DNA of 64,000 nucleotides from Kaistia dalseonensis (GCF_030814715.1 NZ_JAUSVO010000001.1:620001-684000), one strand, 5' to 3'. Shown: positions 7,617 to 16,646, counted from the stretch's first letter. The notes: generated by a model from the sequence alone, not told the origin. Made by a program: numbers and translations.

Positions 7617-8783
7617 TCAGCGGGCGAGGCTCGCGCTATAAAGCCCGGCGACATTGGCCGCCATGGCCTCGACCGAGAAGCGAGGCTCGATCGATGCACG
7701 TAGCGCCTCGGCCTCCATTTGCGCCCGTTCCGGGTCGTCGAGGAGCGCCGCCATCGCTTCGGCGAGCGCCGGTTCGTCGCCCGGCCGCACCAGCCTGTCC
7801 GCGGCCGCGTCGAAAATCTCGGGAATGCCGCCGACGCGCGTGGCGACGAGCGGGCGGCCGGCCGCGATCGCCTCCAGCACGATATAGGGCATCGATTCCG
7901 CGCGGGACGGCACCACGACGATGCGTGCCGTCGCGAACGCGGCGCGGGCCGGCATCGCATCGTGGAAGCGCGTGGTCGCAGAAAGGCCGAGCCGCTCGGC
8001 CTTCGCGACGTAGCGCGGCTTGTCCGGCCCGTCGCCGACGATCTCGGCCGTTGGCGCGACGCCGCGCTGGTCGCGAAGCCGCGCGAGCGCGTCGATGAAG
8101 AGGTCCGGCCCCTTCAGGTCGCGCATCATGCCGATATAGAGGAAATCAGCCGCGTCGGCGTTTTCCCGCACGGGCACGAATTCCTCGGGCCGGATGCCGT
8201 TCGGCGCGATGCGCCAGGGCTTGGTCGGCCGGCCGACCTTTGCCGCATAGGCATCGGCCTCGTAGCGGCTGACGAAGACGAAGGCGTCGGTGATCCGCTC
8301 CATCAGCCGTTCGAGCGCGAAGAAGACGCGACCCGAATGCGAACGCGGATCGTAGTGCAGGCTGCCGCCATGCGGACAATAGATGCGGGCCACGCGACTA
8401 CCAGAGACCCGCAAGAACGTGCCGATCATTCGTCCATACACGCCGCCCTTGGCGCCATGCGTATGGATGACATCGGGATTGAGAGCCTTGATGCTGCGGA
8501 AGACGCGCATCAGGGCGACGAAATCGGTTGGCGAGATCTGCCGCTTCATCGGCACCCGGTTGAGGCCGAGGGGAAGAAGCGGCGCGATCTCTCGAAACAG
8601 GTCCTCCTCGCGGGCACCGCCCGTCGACGAGTCGCAGACGATGCCGACGCTGTGGCCGTCGGCGATCTGCGCCAGCGCGAGATCGCGCACATGGCGGAAG
8701 ATGCCGCCGACCGGCGAGCGGAAGCAGTGCACGATCCGAAGGCCCCGCTCCGGCACTGCGACGGAAGAAGGGGATGGGGCCAT
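7617..8783 (-). CDS. Glycosyltransferase family 4
   Basis: 388 residues with the GT-B two-domain layout. The N-terminal acceptor domain begins LRIVHCFRSPVGGIFRHVRDL. The C-terminal nucleotide-sugar domain has FLYIGMMRDLKGPDLFIDAL and the GT4 EX7E signature in ESMPYIVLEAIAAGRPLVATRVGGIPEIF. It should add a sugar to the lipid-linked repeat unit in the cytoplasm. It is the only free-standing sugar transferase in this cluster, so either the repeat unit is very short or other transferases lie elsewhere. It starts 4 bases after the Wza-like gene, indicating one transcript. Donor and acceptor are unknown. Confidence 0.9.
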   Translation of the reverse strand: MAPSPSSVAVPERGLRIVHCFRSPVGGIFRHVRDLALAQIADGHSVGIVCDSSTGGAREEDLFREIAPLLPLGLNRVPMKRQISPTDFVALMRVFRSIKALNPDVIHTHGAKGGVYGRMIGTFLRVSGSRVARIYCPHGGSLHYDPRSHSGRVFFALERLMERITDAFVFVSRYEADAYAAKVGRPTKPWRIAPNGIRPEEFVPVRENADAADFLYIGMMRDLKGPDLFIDALARLRDQRGVAPTAEIVGDGPDKPRYVAKAERLGLSATTRFHDAMPARAAFATARIVVVPSRAESMPYIVLEAIAAGRPLVATRVGGIPEIFDAAADRLVRPGDEPALAEAMAALLDDPERAQMEAEALRASIEPRFSVEAMAANVAGLYSASLAR

Positions 8784-8787
8784 AGGA

Positions 8788-9351
8788 TCAGAACAGACGT
8801 TCGCGCACGTTGAGCGTATCGCCGGGATAGACCGGCTGGGTGGGTAGCAGGCGGACGGTCATGACCTTGCCGTTCACCTGGCGCGTCACGTCGACATCGG
8901 ATTTCTGGGCGCGCGGCGTGAAGCCGCCGGCGATCGCGACCGCCGTCTGCACGGTCATGCCGGTGACATAGGGATATTGGCCGGCGCTCGTGACCTCGCC
9001 CATGATGAAGAAGGGGCGGTAGCGATCGACCTCGACCGAGACATCGGGATTGCGCACATAGCCGCCGCGCAACTTGGTCGCGATATCGGCCTCTATCTCC
9101 TGCGTGGTGCGGCCGCGCGCCGCCACCGTGCCGACCAGCGGCATGGAGATCATGCCGGCCTGGTCGATCGTATAGCTGTTGGTCAAGTCCGCCTGGCCGA
9201 AGACGACCACGCGCAGCCGGTCGCCGCTGTCGAGGCGATAGGGCGCGACGAGTGCCTTGTACGTTGCCGGGTCCGGCGGCGGATAGCTGCTCGTGCAGCC
9301 GCCGAGGAGGGCGGTCGCGATCAGCGTCAAAGCGAGGAGGAAGAAACGCAT
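8788..9351 (-). CDS. Polysaccharide export lipoprotein (Wza/ExoF-like)
   Basis: 187 residues. A lipoprotein signal peptide ends at lipobox LLGGC with Cys19. Residues about 38-110 form the polysaccharide export (Poly_export) domain (YRLDSGDRLRVVVFGQADL ... GYVRNPDVSVEV), followed by one SLBB domain (FFIMGEVTSAGQYPYVTGMTVQTAVAIAGGF). It is much shorter than Escherichia coli Wza (379 residues) and lacks the C-terminal outer-membrane helix. It therefore probably forms a periplasmic/outer-membrane collar that needs a partner pore, as in other short alphaproteobacterial exporters. It is first in the minus-strand operon and divergent from the Wzc-like gene, with a 188-base shared upstream region. 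Confidence 0.88.
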   Translation of the reverse strand: MRFFLLALTLIATALLGGCTSSYPPPDPATYKALVAPYRLDSGDRLRVVVFGQADLTNSYTIDQAGMISMPLVGTVAARGRTTQEIEADIATKLRGGYVRNPDVSVEVDRYRPFFIMGEVTSAGQYPYVTGMTVQTAVAIAGGFTPRAQKSDVDVTRQVNGKVMTVRLLPTQPVYPGDTLNVRERLF

Positions 9352-9539
9352 CGGTCAGGCGTTCCCGATCGGGGTGAAGCAGTGAGCGGACTGTCGCCGC
9401 TCATGGTTAATGCCGCGTAAAGCGCGAGCGCTGACCCACTGTTTCGATTCATGAATATGACCGGCCCGGCCCGAAAATTAACGTGCCGGTTACCCTGACT
9501 TTCCATGATGGCGCTGTTGGAAACAGGATTCTCGCCATC

Positions 9540-11678
9540 ATGACGGACGGCCGGCCACGCGAGATCGACGATGTCGAGCTCGACATGCGCGCATTGTTCG
9601 CCGCACTCGGGCGCGCATTGCCGTGGCTCGTCGCCTTCGTGCTGGTCGTCGCCATCGCGCTTTTCTTCGGGCTCAGCCTGGTGACGCCGCGCTATACGGC
9701 CGAGGCCAAGCTGTTGATCGAGCGGGGCGAATCCGCGATCACGCAGAATGCCGGCGACACGGAGGAGGCGCGGGCGCTGCTCGATGCCGAGGGCGTTGCG
9801 AGCCAGGTGCAGCTCATCGGTTCGCGCGATCTGGCCGAGACGGTCGTGAAGCAGCTCGGCCTCGCCGACCTGCCCGAATTCAACCAGCCATCCCTGATCG
9901 GCCGGTTCGACCAGATGCTGGCCGGATTCGGTATCGGCGCGCTGTCGGGTCCCGCGACGACGGATGAGCGCGTCTTCCAGCGCTTCGCCGACCGGCTCTC
10001 CGTCTATTCGGTCGACAAGACCCGCGTCATCACGATCGATTTCTCCTCGTCCGATCCCGCGCTCGCCGCCCGCATCGCCAATGCGGTGGCCGATCAGTAT
10101 CTGGCGCTGGACCGCGACGCCAAGCGAGCCAGCAATGCCGACGCCACGACATGGCTGGAGGCGCAGATCGCCGATCTCCGCGTCAAGGTCACAGATGCCG
10201 AGGCCAAGGTTGAGACGTTCCGCACCGGCAGCGATCTCTTCCTCGGCGGGCAGAACAACAACCAGTCGCTCTCGCAGCAGAAGCTGACCGACCTCAACGC
10301 CGAGCTCGCCCGCGTGCAGGCGGTTCGCGCCGCGGCGGAAGCGAAGGCCGCGACCGTACGCAAGGGCCTCTCCAACGATACGGCCTTCGACATGCCGGAT
10401 GTCCTCAGCTCGCCGCTGATCCAGCGGCTGCTCGAACAGCAGGTCTCGCTGCGCGCCCAGATCGCGCAGCTTTCGGCGACGCTGTTGCCGGCGCATCCGC
10501 GTATTCGCGAGCTGAACGCGCAACTCGCCGATCTCGACGCTCAGGTGAAGCGCGAGACCGGCCGCATTCTGAAGAGCATCGAGGCGGAGGCCGCCACAGC
10601 CCGCGCCAGCGAGGCCGAGATCAATGCCGATCTCGCCCGCGCCAAGACCGTGGCGGGCCAATCGAATGATGCCGAAGTCCAGCTCCGCGCGCTGGAGCGC
10701 GAGGCGACGGCCGAGCGCGACCTGCTTGAAACCTATCTGCGCCGCTATCGCGAGGCGACATCGCGCCAGGCCGGCGACTATCTCCCGGCCGATGCCCGCG
10801 TGATCTCGCGCGCGGCGACGCCGCTGGAACCGTCCTTCCCGCGTCGGATTCCGATCACTGCGGCGGCAACCACGGCGCTCCTGCTGCTCGCCCTCGTCTT
10901 CGTGCTCGTGCGCGAACTGGCGAGCGGCCGTGCGCTGCGCCGCATCGTGTTCGACGGATCGCCCCAGGCGCCGGCCCCGCTTCCATCGGGTGAACGCAGC
11001 GGCCGGAGTGATACGGCGCCGACGCCGCTTCACGCCGTGCCCTCCGATCCGTCGCTGGCGGGGCTGGTGGCGGTGGACGACCGCGATTCGCTGCGCGCCA
11101 TCGTCGATCGCATCACGGCCGCGAAGGCGAAGCGCGTCATTCTCGCGCCGGCGAAGAGCGAGGCCGCAAGCCGGCCGCTCGCAGCCGTAGCACTCGCCCG
11201 CCAGCTTTCGCGGCGCGGCAGCCGCGTGCTCCTCGTCGATCTCCATGCCGATGCCGCCGATGGCAAGGCGATGGCGATGGTGGACGAGATCACACCGGGC
11301 CTGTTCGATCTGTTCGCGGGCGCGGCTTCCTTCACGGAAGTGATCTTCCGCGATCGCCGTTCGCGCGCCCATGTCATCCCGCGCGGCACGGCGACGCTCT
11401 CGAGCGACATGGCGGCGAGCCCGCGCTTCGCCACCATCCTCGACGCACTCGACCATACCTATGATCACATTCTGATCGATGCGGCAGGTGAAATGGCGGG
11501 TGCATTGGCGCCGACCGCCGGCGCCGTGGTGGTGGTGGCGGATGCCGACGAGGCGGAACCGGCGGCGCTGCCCGGCTATGCCGCGATGGCTGCCGTCTCA
11601 CCGGTCGAGATCATGCTGCTCATCGCCGACATGCCGCCGCTCGCCGACGAGCCCGACCCGGAGACGCAGGCGGCCTGA
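9540..11678 (+). CDS. Wzc/ExoP-like polysaccharide co-polymerase, P-loop degenerate
   Basis: 712 residues from ATG 9540, preceded by AACAGGATT; a GTG 19 codons upstream is possible. A Wzz domain opens the protein with a membrane segment near residues 29-50, followed by long coiled coil (about 180-400) with a GNVR-type region, a second membrane segment near 440-460 (ITAAATTALLLLALVFVLV), and a cytosolic C-terminal domain from about 500. That domain has the shape of a BY-kinase: a Walker A' strand (VLLVDLHAD) and a Walker B strand (HILIDAAG). However, the place of the Walker A motif reads APAKSEAASRPLA, with no GK(S/T), and there is no tyrosine cluster at the C-terminus. It probably controls chain length without kinase activity. 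It is divergent from the wza-like operon. Confidence 0.85.
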   Translation: MTDGRPREIDDVELDMRALFAALGRALPWLVAFVLVVAIALFFGLSLVTPRYTAEAKLLIERGESAITQNAGDTEEARALLDAEGVASQVQLIGSRDLAETVVKQLGLADLPEFNQPSLIGRFDQMLAGFGIGALSGPATTDERVFQRFADRLSVYSVDKTRVITIDFSSSDPALAARIANAVADQYLALDRDAKRASNADATTWLEAQIADLRVKVTDAEAKVETFRTGSDLFLGGQNNNQSLSQQKLTDLNAELARVQAVRAAAEAKAATVRKGLSNDTAFDMPDVLSSPLIQRLLEQQVSLRAQIAQLSATLLPAHPRIRELNAQLADLDAQVKRETGRILKSIEAEAATARASEAEINADLARAKTVAGQSNDAEVQLRALEREATAERDLLETYLRRYREATSRQAGDYLPADARVISRAATPLEPSFPRRIPITAAATTALLLLALVFVLVRELASGRALRRIVFDGSPQAPAPLPSGERSGRSDTAPTPLHAVPSDPSLAGLVAVDDRDSLRAIVDRITAAKAKRVILAPAKSEAASRPLAAVALARQLSRRGSRVLLVDLHADAADGKAMAMVDEITPGLFDLFAGAASFTEVIFRDRRSRAHVIPRGTATLSSDMAASPRFATILDALDHTYDHILIDAAGEMAGALAPTAGAVVVVADADEAEPAALPGYAAMAAVSPVEIMLLIADMPPLADEPDPETQAA

Positions 11679-12902
11679 TCAATCGGCGCCGGCCGGCTCG
11701 GTACGCCGGCCGCCCAGGCGTCGGCGGAGCGATTTGGCGAGGCCCCAGAGCCTCGGATTGCCGCGGAGCGCGCGCTCGACCCGTCCGGCCTGCCCGAACA
11801 GCGCCACGGCGAGCCGCCCGCGCCACGTCACCCCGATAAGTACGCGCACATGCGGCTCGCGCTGGTCGAGCCATGACGTCTTGTAGCGCTCGTCGCCGCG
11901 GCCGAGATCGAGGATTGCGAGGCCGCGGGTGCAGCTCGCCGCCACGACGTCATGGATCAGCAATTCTCCGGGGCTGATGCGGCGCCATTCAGTATTGGCG
12001 ACCGAGAGGAAATAGCCGCTCAGGCGGCCATGCTCCGTGCCGCTGCCGAGGATCGCCTGCACGGCGCCGTCGACGATCACCGCGTCGAGTTCGATGATCG
12101 GCGCGCCGGTCCGCCAGCGCCGCGCGACGAGCGCGCGAAAGAATGCAGCCACGCCCGGCTCGGCGAAACTGTCGGCGATGCCCTGTGCGCGGAACCAGGC
12201 GGCCTTCTGCGCGAAATAAGCGTCGAGCAGCGCCAGCGCCTCGTCTGCATCGGCCGCGCGGCGGACCATGTAGCCGCCGACCGGGGCGAGCGCGTTGACC
12301 TGCCAGCGATGCTTCTTGGCCTTCCTGGCGCCGTGATGGGCCGCCAGCACGGCCTTGAAATCCGGGCCGAGCGCCATCGCCCCGACATCGGTCCGCGCCG
12401 GCCGGGCGACGGGATGGGCGGCAAGCGGCACCGGCCTGCCATCCCACATCACCGGCATGGCGTCGAGATCAATGAGGTCGATGCCCTTGATCGCCCGCGC
12501 GATCCGGCCAAGCAGGCGGTCGCTGCCCTCGGCGTCCAGCCGCGCGAACAGGGCGGGGTCGAACAGCGGCATGCGGATATTGGCGTGCTCGCCGCCGAGA
12601 AAGCGCGCGATACGGAGCGGGCCGACACGCTCGATCCCGAGCGGGAGGATCGCGGCGAGCCGCCCCGCGATTCGCAGCGTGACGAGCGCCGGGCGGATCC
12701 GCTGCGGCCCCGTCGCGGTACTCACCCAGCAGTCGACCCAGTCGAAATTCTGGTAGACCGAGATCGGCCAGAGAGTGGCCGCTCTGCGCCACTCCGCCTC
12801 GATCGCGCCCATCCGCTCATGCACGCCGATCTCGATCGCGTCCGTGTCGAGCGCCGTCTGCGGCGGTGCGTGCCGGGCCTCGCTCGCTCCAGACCCGTCC
12901 AT
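11679..12902 (-). CDS. GNAT-fold acetyltransferase-like protein (BcsL/CelD-type)
   Basis: 407 residues matching the two-lobed GNAT/FemAB-like proteins found in alphaproteobacterial polysaccharide loci. Recognisable parts are WPISVYQNFDWVDCWV and LVTLRIAGRLAAILPLGIERVGPLRIARFLGG in the N-terminal lobe. The C-terminal lobe has VIVDGAVQAILGSGTEHGRLSGYFLSV followed by SPGELLIHDVVAASCTRGLAILDLGRGDERYKTSW, a typical ending for the family. It is likely to acylate or otherwise modify the polysaccharide or its lipid-linked precursor; the substrate is unknown. The stop codons of this gene and the convergent Wzc-like gene sit in one palindromic TGATCA. Confidence 0.75.
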   Translation of the reverse strand: MDGSGASEARHAPPQTALDTDAIEIGVHERMGAIEAEWRRAATLWPISVYQNFDWVDCWVSTATGPQRIRPALVTLRIAGRLAAILPLGIERVGPLRIARFLGGEHANIRMPLFDPALFARLDAEGSDRLLGRIARAIKGIDLIDLDAMPVMWDGRPVPLAAHPVARPARTDVGAMALGPDFKAVLAAHHGARKAKKHRWQVNALAPVGGYMVRRAADADEALALLDAYFAQKAAWFRAQGIADSFAEPGVAAFFRALVARRWRTGAPIIELDAVIVDGAVQAILGSGTEHGRLSGYFLSVANTEWRRISPGELLIHDVVAASCTRGLAILDLGRGDERYKTSWLDQREPHVRVLIGVTWRGRLAVALFGQAGRVERALRGNPRLWGLAKSLRRRLGGRRTEPAGAD

Positions 12903-13010
12903 GCCGCGCTGCTCCCCTTCGTCGAATTCTTCGGTGCTATCAACCTAGTGTAAACGTCGGGTTCGTAAGAGCCTGACGATACGGTAGCTTGATGTGGATG
13001 ATGGCGCTCG

Positions 13011-14108
13011 ATGCAGGGTCTGAGAAGTCTGGGCGTCAAGGCGGGGCTGAACGCGCTCTACTGGAGCGGCGCGCATCGGCTGCTCTCCGCGCGGACCGAG
13101 GGCGCCGGCGCGATCCTGATGTTTCATCACGTCCGGCCGGCTCGCGGCGACGGCTTCCGCCCGAACGACCATCTCGAAGTCACGCCGGATTTTCTGCGCA
13201 GTGTCGTCGAGCGGCTCCGCGCGCGCGACATCGACATTGTCGACATGGACGAGGCGCTGCGGCGGCTCGGGGAGGGCAGGCGGGCGCGGCGCTTCGCCGT
13301 GCTCACCTTCGATGACGGCTATCGCAACAATATCGTCGAGGCCTATCCGGTCCTCAAAGCGCTCGAGGCGCCGTTCACCGTCTATGTCGCGACAGGGCTG
13401 GTCGATCGCGAGGCCTCGCCCTGGTGGGACGTCATCGGCGCCGTCATTGCCCAGAACGACCGCATCGATGCGACGATCGAAGGGGCGCGGCTCGCGCTCA
13501 CCGCCCGCACGTCGGCCGAGAAGGCCATCGCCTGCGACCGGCTGATCTGCGCGCTGGTCGCGGCGGACGAAGACGAGCAGCGCCGTGCCGTCAGCACGAT
13601 CGCGATCCGCCACGGCGTCGATATCGCCGCCATGCTCGATCGCGAGATGATGGACTGGGCCGATATCAGCCGGCTCGCCGCCGATCCGCTCGTCACCATT
13701 GGCGCCCATACGGTGGGCCATTATGCGCTGGCTAGGCTCGATGCCGCCCGCGCCCGAGACGAAATGCGCGAGAGCCGCGAGCGCATTGCCGCGATCCTCG
13801 GCGAAAGGCCGCGCCATTTCGCCTATCCCTATGGCTCGGCGCTGACGGCAGGTGAGCGGGAGTTCGCCATGGCGGCCGAGCTCGGCTTCACCAGTGCGGT
13901 CACGACGCGCCGGGGCGTGTTGCGCGCCGGCGGCGGCCAACGCCTGACGGCCTTGCCGCGCATCTCGATCAACGGCCGCTACCAGTCGATCCGCTATCTC
14001 GATCTCTTCCTGTCGGGCCTGCCCTATGTGCTGGAGGCCGGCTTCCACCGGCTCTCGGGCGGTGGCGCTAGGAGCGCGGCGCGGGCGGCTTTTGCATCCA
14101 CGCGATGA
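13011..14108 (+). CDS. Polysaccharide deacetylase (NodB domain)
   Basis: 365 residues. The NodB fold is seen in ILMFHHVRP, AVLTFDDGYRNNIVEAYPVL (catalytic/metal Asp pair), TIGAHTVGHYALARL (the metal-binding H-x3-H pattern) and HFAYPYGS. The C-terminal part is an extension. Such enzymes remove N- or O-acetyl groups from glycans and use a divalent metal. No clear signal peptide is visible (N-terminus MQGLRSLGVKAGLNALYWSG), so the cytosolic face or an N-terminal membrane association is possible. It lies at the end of the exopolysaccharide locus and probably tailors that polymer. Its 3' end overlaps the convergent DUF2842 gene by 41 bases. Confidence 0.86.
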   Translation: MQGLRSLGVKAGLNALYWSGAHRLLSARTEGAGAILMFHHVRPARGDGFRPNDHLEVTPDFLRSVVERLRARDIDIVDMDEALRRLGEGRRARRFAVLTFDDGYRNNIVEAYPVLKALEAPFTVYVATGLVDREASPWWDVIGAVIAQNDRIDATIEGARLALTARTSAEKAIACDRLICALVAADEDEQRRAVSTIAIRHGVDIAAMLDREMMDWADISRLAADPLVTIGAHTVGHYALARLDAARARDEMRESRERIAAILGERPRHFAYPYGSALTAGEREFAMAAELGFTSAVTTRRGVLRAGGGQRLTALPRISINGRYQSIRYLDLFLSGLPYVLEAGFHRLSGGGARSAARAAFASTR

Positions 14109-14283
14109 TCGCGCCGGCGGGCACGATCCAGAGCAGTCCGCCGATCACGTAGAACAGCGCCTGCACATAGCCGGGCGTGCCCGGCAGCTTGGCGGCGGCG
14201 ATCGTCATGGCGACCAGCGCATAGACGACGACCAGAACGACGAGCGCGACCATGCCGATGAATTTGCGGAGGCGTTCGGGCAT
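14068..14283 (-). CDS. DUF2842 small membrane protein
   Basis: 71 residues from ATG 14283. Two membrane segments are evident: FIGMVALVVLVVVYALVAMT and ALFYVIGGLLWIVPAGAIIAW, joined by AAAKLPGTPGYVQ. The length, the two-helix layout and the C-terminal IIAWMQKP match the DUF2842 family, which is restricted to alphaproteobacteria and commonly lies next to heme A synthase (here 174 bases away, divergent). The longer open frame to 14478 covers an intergenic region and is not used. The function is unknown; the conserved position beside ctaA hints at a link to cytochrome oxidase biogenesis. Confidence 0.8.
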   Translation of the reverse strand: MPERLRKFIGMVALVVLVVVYALVAMTIAAAKLPGTPGYVQALFYVIGGLLWIVPAGAIIAWMQKPPAPRS

Positions 14284-14456
14284 GCGAGTTCCATTCCGAA
14301 GCGATGACGCATCCCAAAAAGGGACGATGTGTCGGCATAACCTGTTCGTGCGAAGACGGCAAACGGTCGGGCGCGCCCGCCCCTGCGACGACCTGCCGGT
14401 TGTCGGCGGGCGCGCCAGCCGATAATTCCCGTGCGGCGGGGTGAGATCGAGGTGCG

Positions 14457-15578
14457 ATGATGACGGATGGTGTTTCATTGGCCGGCTCCAGCCCGAAAGC
14501 GCCCGCGAGCCGCGCGCCCGCCTCGAAGGCGCCCGTGCGCGACAGGCGCCGCGATCGCGCGCTGATCCGCGTCTGGCTCGGCGCCGTGATCGTCATGATC
14601 GTCGCGATGATCGTCGTCGGCGGCGCGACGCGCCTCACCAATTCCGGCCTTTCGATTACCGAATGGAAGCCGATCCACGGCGTCATCCCGCCGCTCAACC
14701 TCGCCGAATGGCAGGAGGAGTTCGCGAAATACCAGCAGATCCCGCAATATGAGATGCTGAACAAGGGCATGACGCTCGATGCCTTCAAGAGCATATTCTG
14801 GTGGGAGTGGGGGCATCGCCTGCTCGGCCGGCTGATCGGCGTGGTCTTCTTCGTGCCCTTCGTGCTGCTCTGGCTGACGGGGCGGATCGAGCGCAAGCTC
14901 GTGCCGCCGCTGCTCGGCCTGTTCGTGCTCGGCGGCCTGCAGGGCGCCGTCGGCTGGTGGATGGTGGCGAGCGGCCTCGTCAACCGCGTCGACGTCAGCC
15001 AATACCGGCTGGCGACCCATCTTCTCCTCGCCTGCTTCATTCTCGCGGCGACGGTCTGGATCCGGCGTGGCCTTGCCGCCGACGATGGCGAGGATCGCGT
15101 CGCGAGCCTGCCGCTCAAGGGCATGGCGACCGCGCTCATCGTGATCGTCTTCCTGCAGATCTTCTTAGGCGGGCTCGTCGCCGGGCTCGATGCCGGCTTC
15201 ACCTACAACACCTGGCCGCTGATGGACGGCGCCATCATCCCGGCGCGCGTCTACGATTACGACCCGATCTGGCGCAGCGTGTTCGAGGATGTGATGACCG
15301 TGCAGTTCGACCATCGCATGGTGGCCTATCTGCTGCTGATCGGCTCCTTCGTCCACGCCTATCAGGCCTGGAAACTGGTGCGCCGGTCGCGTGCGGCGCG
15401 GCGCGCGCGCCATCTGGCGGCGCTGGTCCTGGTGCAGGCCGGCATCGGCGTCTCGACCCTGCTCACGGTCGTCCCGATCGACCTGGCGCTCCTGCACCAG
15501 TTCGGCGCGGCCGTAGTGCTGATTGCGGCCGTATCGCACCGCCGGGCGCTCTCGCCGCCTATTCCAATCGAGAGTTGA
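14457..15578 (+). CDS. ctaA: Heme A synthase (COX15 type)
   Basis: 373 residues, eight expected membrane helices. The enzyme oxidises the C8 methyl group of heme O to give heme A for aa3-type cytochrome c oxidase. Signature segments are VGGATRLTNSGLSITEWKPI, FWWEWGHRLLGRLIG, GALQGAVGWWMV-like LGGLQGAVGWWMVASGL, ATHLLLACFI, GGLVAGLDAGFTYNTWPLM, QFDHRMVAYLL and LLHQFGAAVVL; these carry the four conserved heme-ligand histidines. The start could be the ATG at 14457 or 14460. About 40 polar N-terminal residues precede the first helix. The COX15-type layout is standard for alphaproteobacteria. Confidence 0.95.
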   Translation: MMTDGVSLAGSSPKAPASRAPASKAPVRDRRRDRALIRVWLGAVIVMIVAMIVVGGATRLTNSGLSITEWKPIHGVIPPLNLAEWQEEFAKYQQIPQYEMLNKGMTLDAFKSIFWWEWGHRLLGRLIGVVFFVPFVLLWLTGRIERKLVPPLLGLFVLGGLQGAVGWWMVASGLVNRVDVSQYRLATHLLLACFILAATVWIRRGLAADDGEDRVASLPLKGMATALIVIVFLQIFLGGLVAGLDAGFTYNTWPLMDGAIIPARVYDYDPIWRSVFEDVMTVQFDHRMVAYLLLIGSFVHAYQAWKLVRRSRAARRARHLAALVLVQAGIGVSTLLTVVPIDLALLHQFGAAVVLIAAVSHRRALSPPIPIES

Positions 15579-15626
15579 AAGCAACGAGAGCCTACAGCTG
15601 ACGTTGGTTTATTTTGCGCTGCACTC

Positions 15627-15654
15627 TTGACTTGCGGCTGCACAATATTTGAAT
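15627..15654 (+). promoter_or_regulatory. Candidate sigma-70 promoter for the diguanylate cyclase
   Basis: TTGACT (15627-15632), 16-bp spacer, TTGAAT (15649-15654), sited 60 bases ahead of the ATG in an AT-richer patch. The -35 matches 5 of 6 consensus bases and the -10 matches 4 of 6. Confidence 0.35.
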
Positions 15655-15713
15655 TGTCAGCATGCGCTGTAGACCGTAGCCACTGTATTCGGCTCTCGTT
15701 TCGATGAGACTCT

Positions 15714-16646
15714 ATGGACGAAGTCGTCGCGAAACTCTTCCAGATCTACGAAACCACGCCGGTTCTGGTATCGGCCTATGACGGGTTTGACCGTCTTCGC
15801 TATGCGAACCCGGCATTTCGATCGGCCTTCTTCGTCGAGCTCGGCGAGGAGCCGCTCTGGTCGGAGCTGATGCGGCGGAATTTCCTCCTCGGCCGGGGCA
15901 CCGTCATTCGCAATCCCGATTTCGAGGCATGGCTATTCTCGACGCAGGCACGCCGCGGCAAGGCCGGGTTTCGCGCCTTCGAGACCGACGTGGTCGATGG
16001 CCGGTGGTTCTGGATGACGGAGACCGTGCAGGCCGACGGCTGGATGCTCTGCATTGCGAGCGACGTTACCGAGCTCAAGGCGGAAGACCGCGCCGTGCGC
16101 CAGGATCGCGACTTCGCCATCAAGACGGCCCACACGGACGACCTGACCGGCGCCGCCAACCGTCGCTATGTCATGGCGCGGATCGACGACATGCTGGACC
16201 GGCCGGCGGAGCCCCGCACGGTGCTCGGCTGCGTCGCGATCCTCGATCTCGATAATTTCAAGGTGATCAATGATCGATTCGGCCATTTGACCGGCGATCT
16301 GGTGCTGACCGATTTCGCCCGGCGCATCCAGCAGCAGATTCGCCGGACCGATTGTTTCGGCCGTGTCGGCGGCGAAGAGTTCATGCTGGTGCTGCCCAAC
16401 ACGTCGATCGAACAGGCCAACCTGATCGCCGAGCGCATGCTGGCCGTGGTTCGCGCATCCATGCCGTTCCCCGAACGACCGGATTTCAGATACAGCTTCT
16501 CCGCCGGCATCGCGGCGGGGCTTGAATCCGATACGGTCTCCAGCCTTTACGCCCGCGCCGACAGCGCGCTCTACCTCGCCAAGGTCGCCGGCCGCAACCG
16601 CATCCATATCGCCGAGCTGCCGCCGAGCCAGGCCGCCATCGCCTGA
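15714..16646 (+). CDS. PAS-GGDEF diguanylate cyclase
   Basis: 310 residues, no membrane segment. Residues 1-130 resemble a PAS sensor (ETTPVLVSAYDGFDRLRYAN ... GRWFWMTETVQADGWMLCIASDVTELKAE). From about residue 140 there is a GGDEF domain (HTDDLTGAANRRYVMARID, LDLDNFKVINDRFGHLTGD). The active-site loop is GGEEF, which supports catalysis, and an RxxD inhibitory site (RRTD) lies five residues before it. The protein should therefore make cyclic di-GMP and be feedback inhibited. There is no EAL domain. It is divergently or independently transcribed from a probable promoter at 15627. Cyclic di-GMP often controls polysaccharide output, but no direct link to the nearby locus is visible. Confidence 0.9.
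   Translation: MDEVVAKLFQIYETTPVLVSAYDGFDRLRYANPAFRSAFFVELGEEPLWSELMRRNFLLGRGTVIRNPDFEAWLFSTQARRGKAGFRAFETDVVDGRWFWMTETVQADGWMLCIASDVTELKAEDRAVRQDRDFAIKTAHTDDLTGAANRRYVMARIDDMLDRPAEPRTVLGCVAILDLDNFKVINDRFGHLTGDLVLTDFARRIQQQIRRTDCFGRVGGEEFMLVLPNTSIEQANLIAERMLAVVRASMPFPERPDFRYSFSAGIAAGLESDTVSSLYARADSALYLAKVAGRNRIHIAELPPSQAAIA

Noticed and set aside
9327-11468. 713-codon open frame on the minus strand
   Set aside because: It is antisense to the Wzc-like gene; its composition (Arg/Asp/Glu/His-rich with no domain) is the usual result of reading GC-rich codons backwards.
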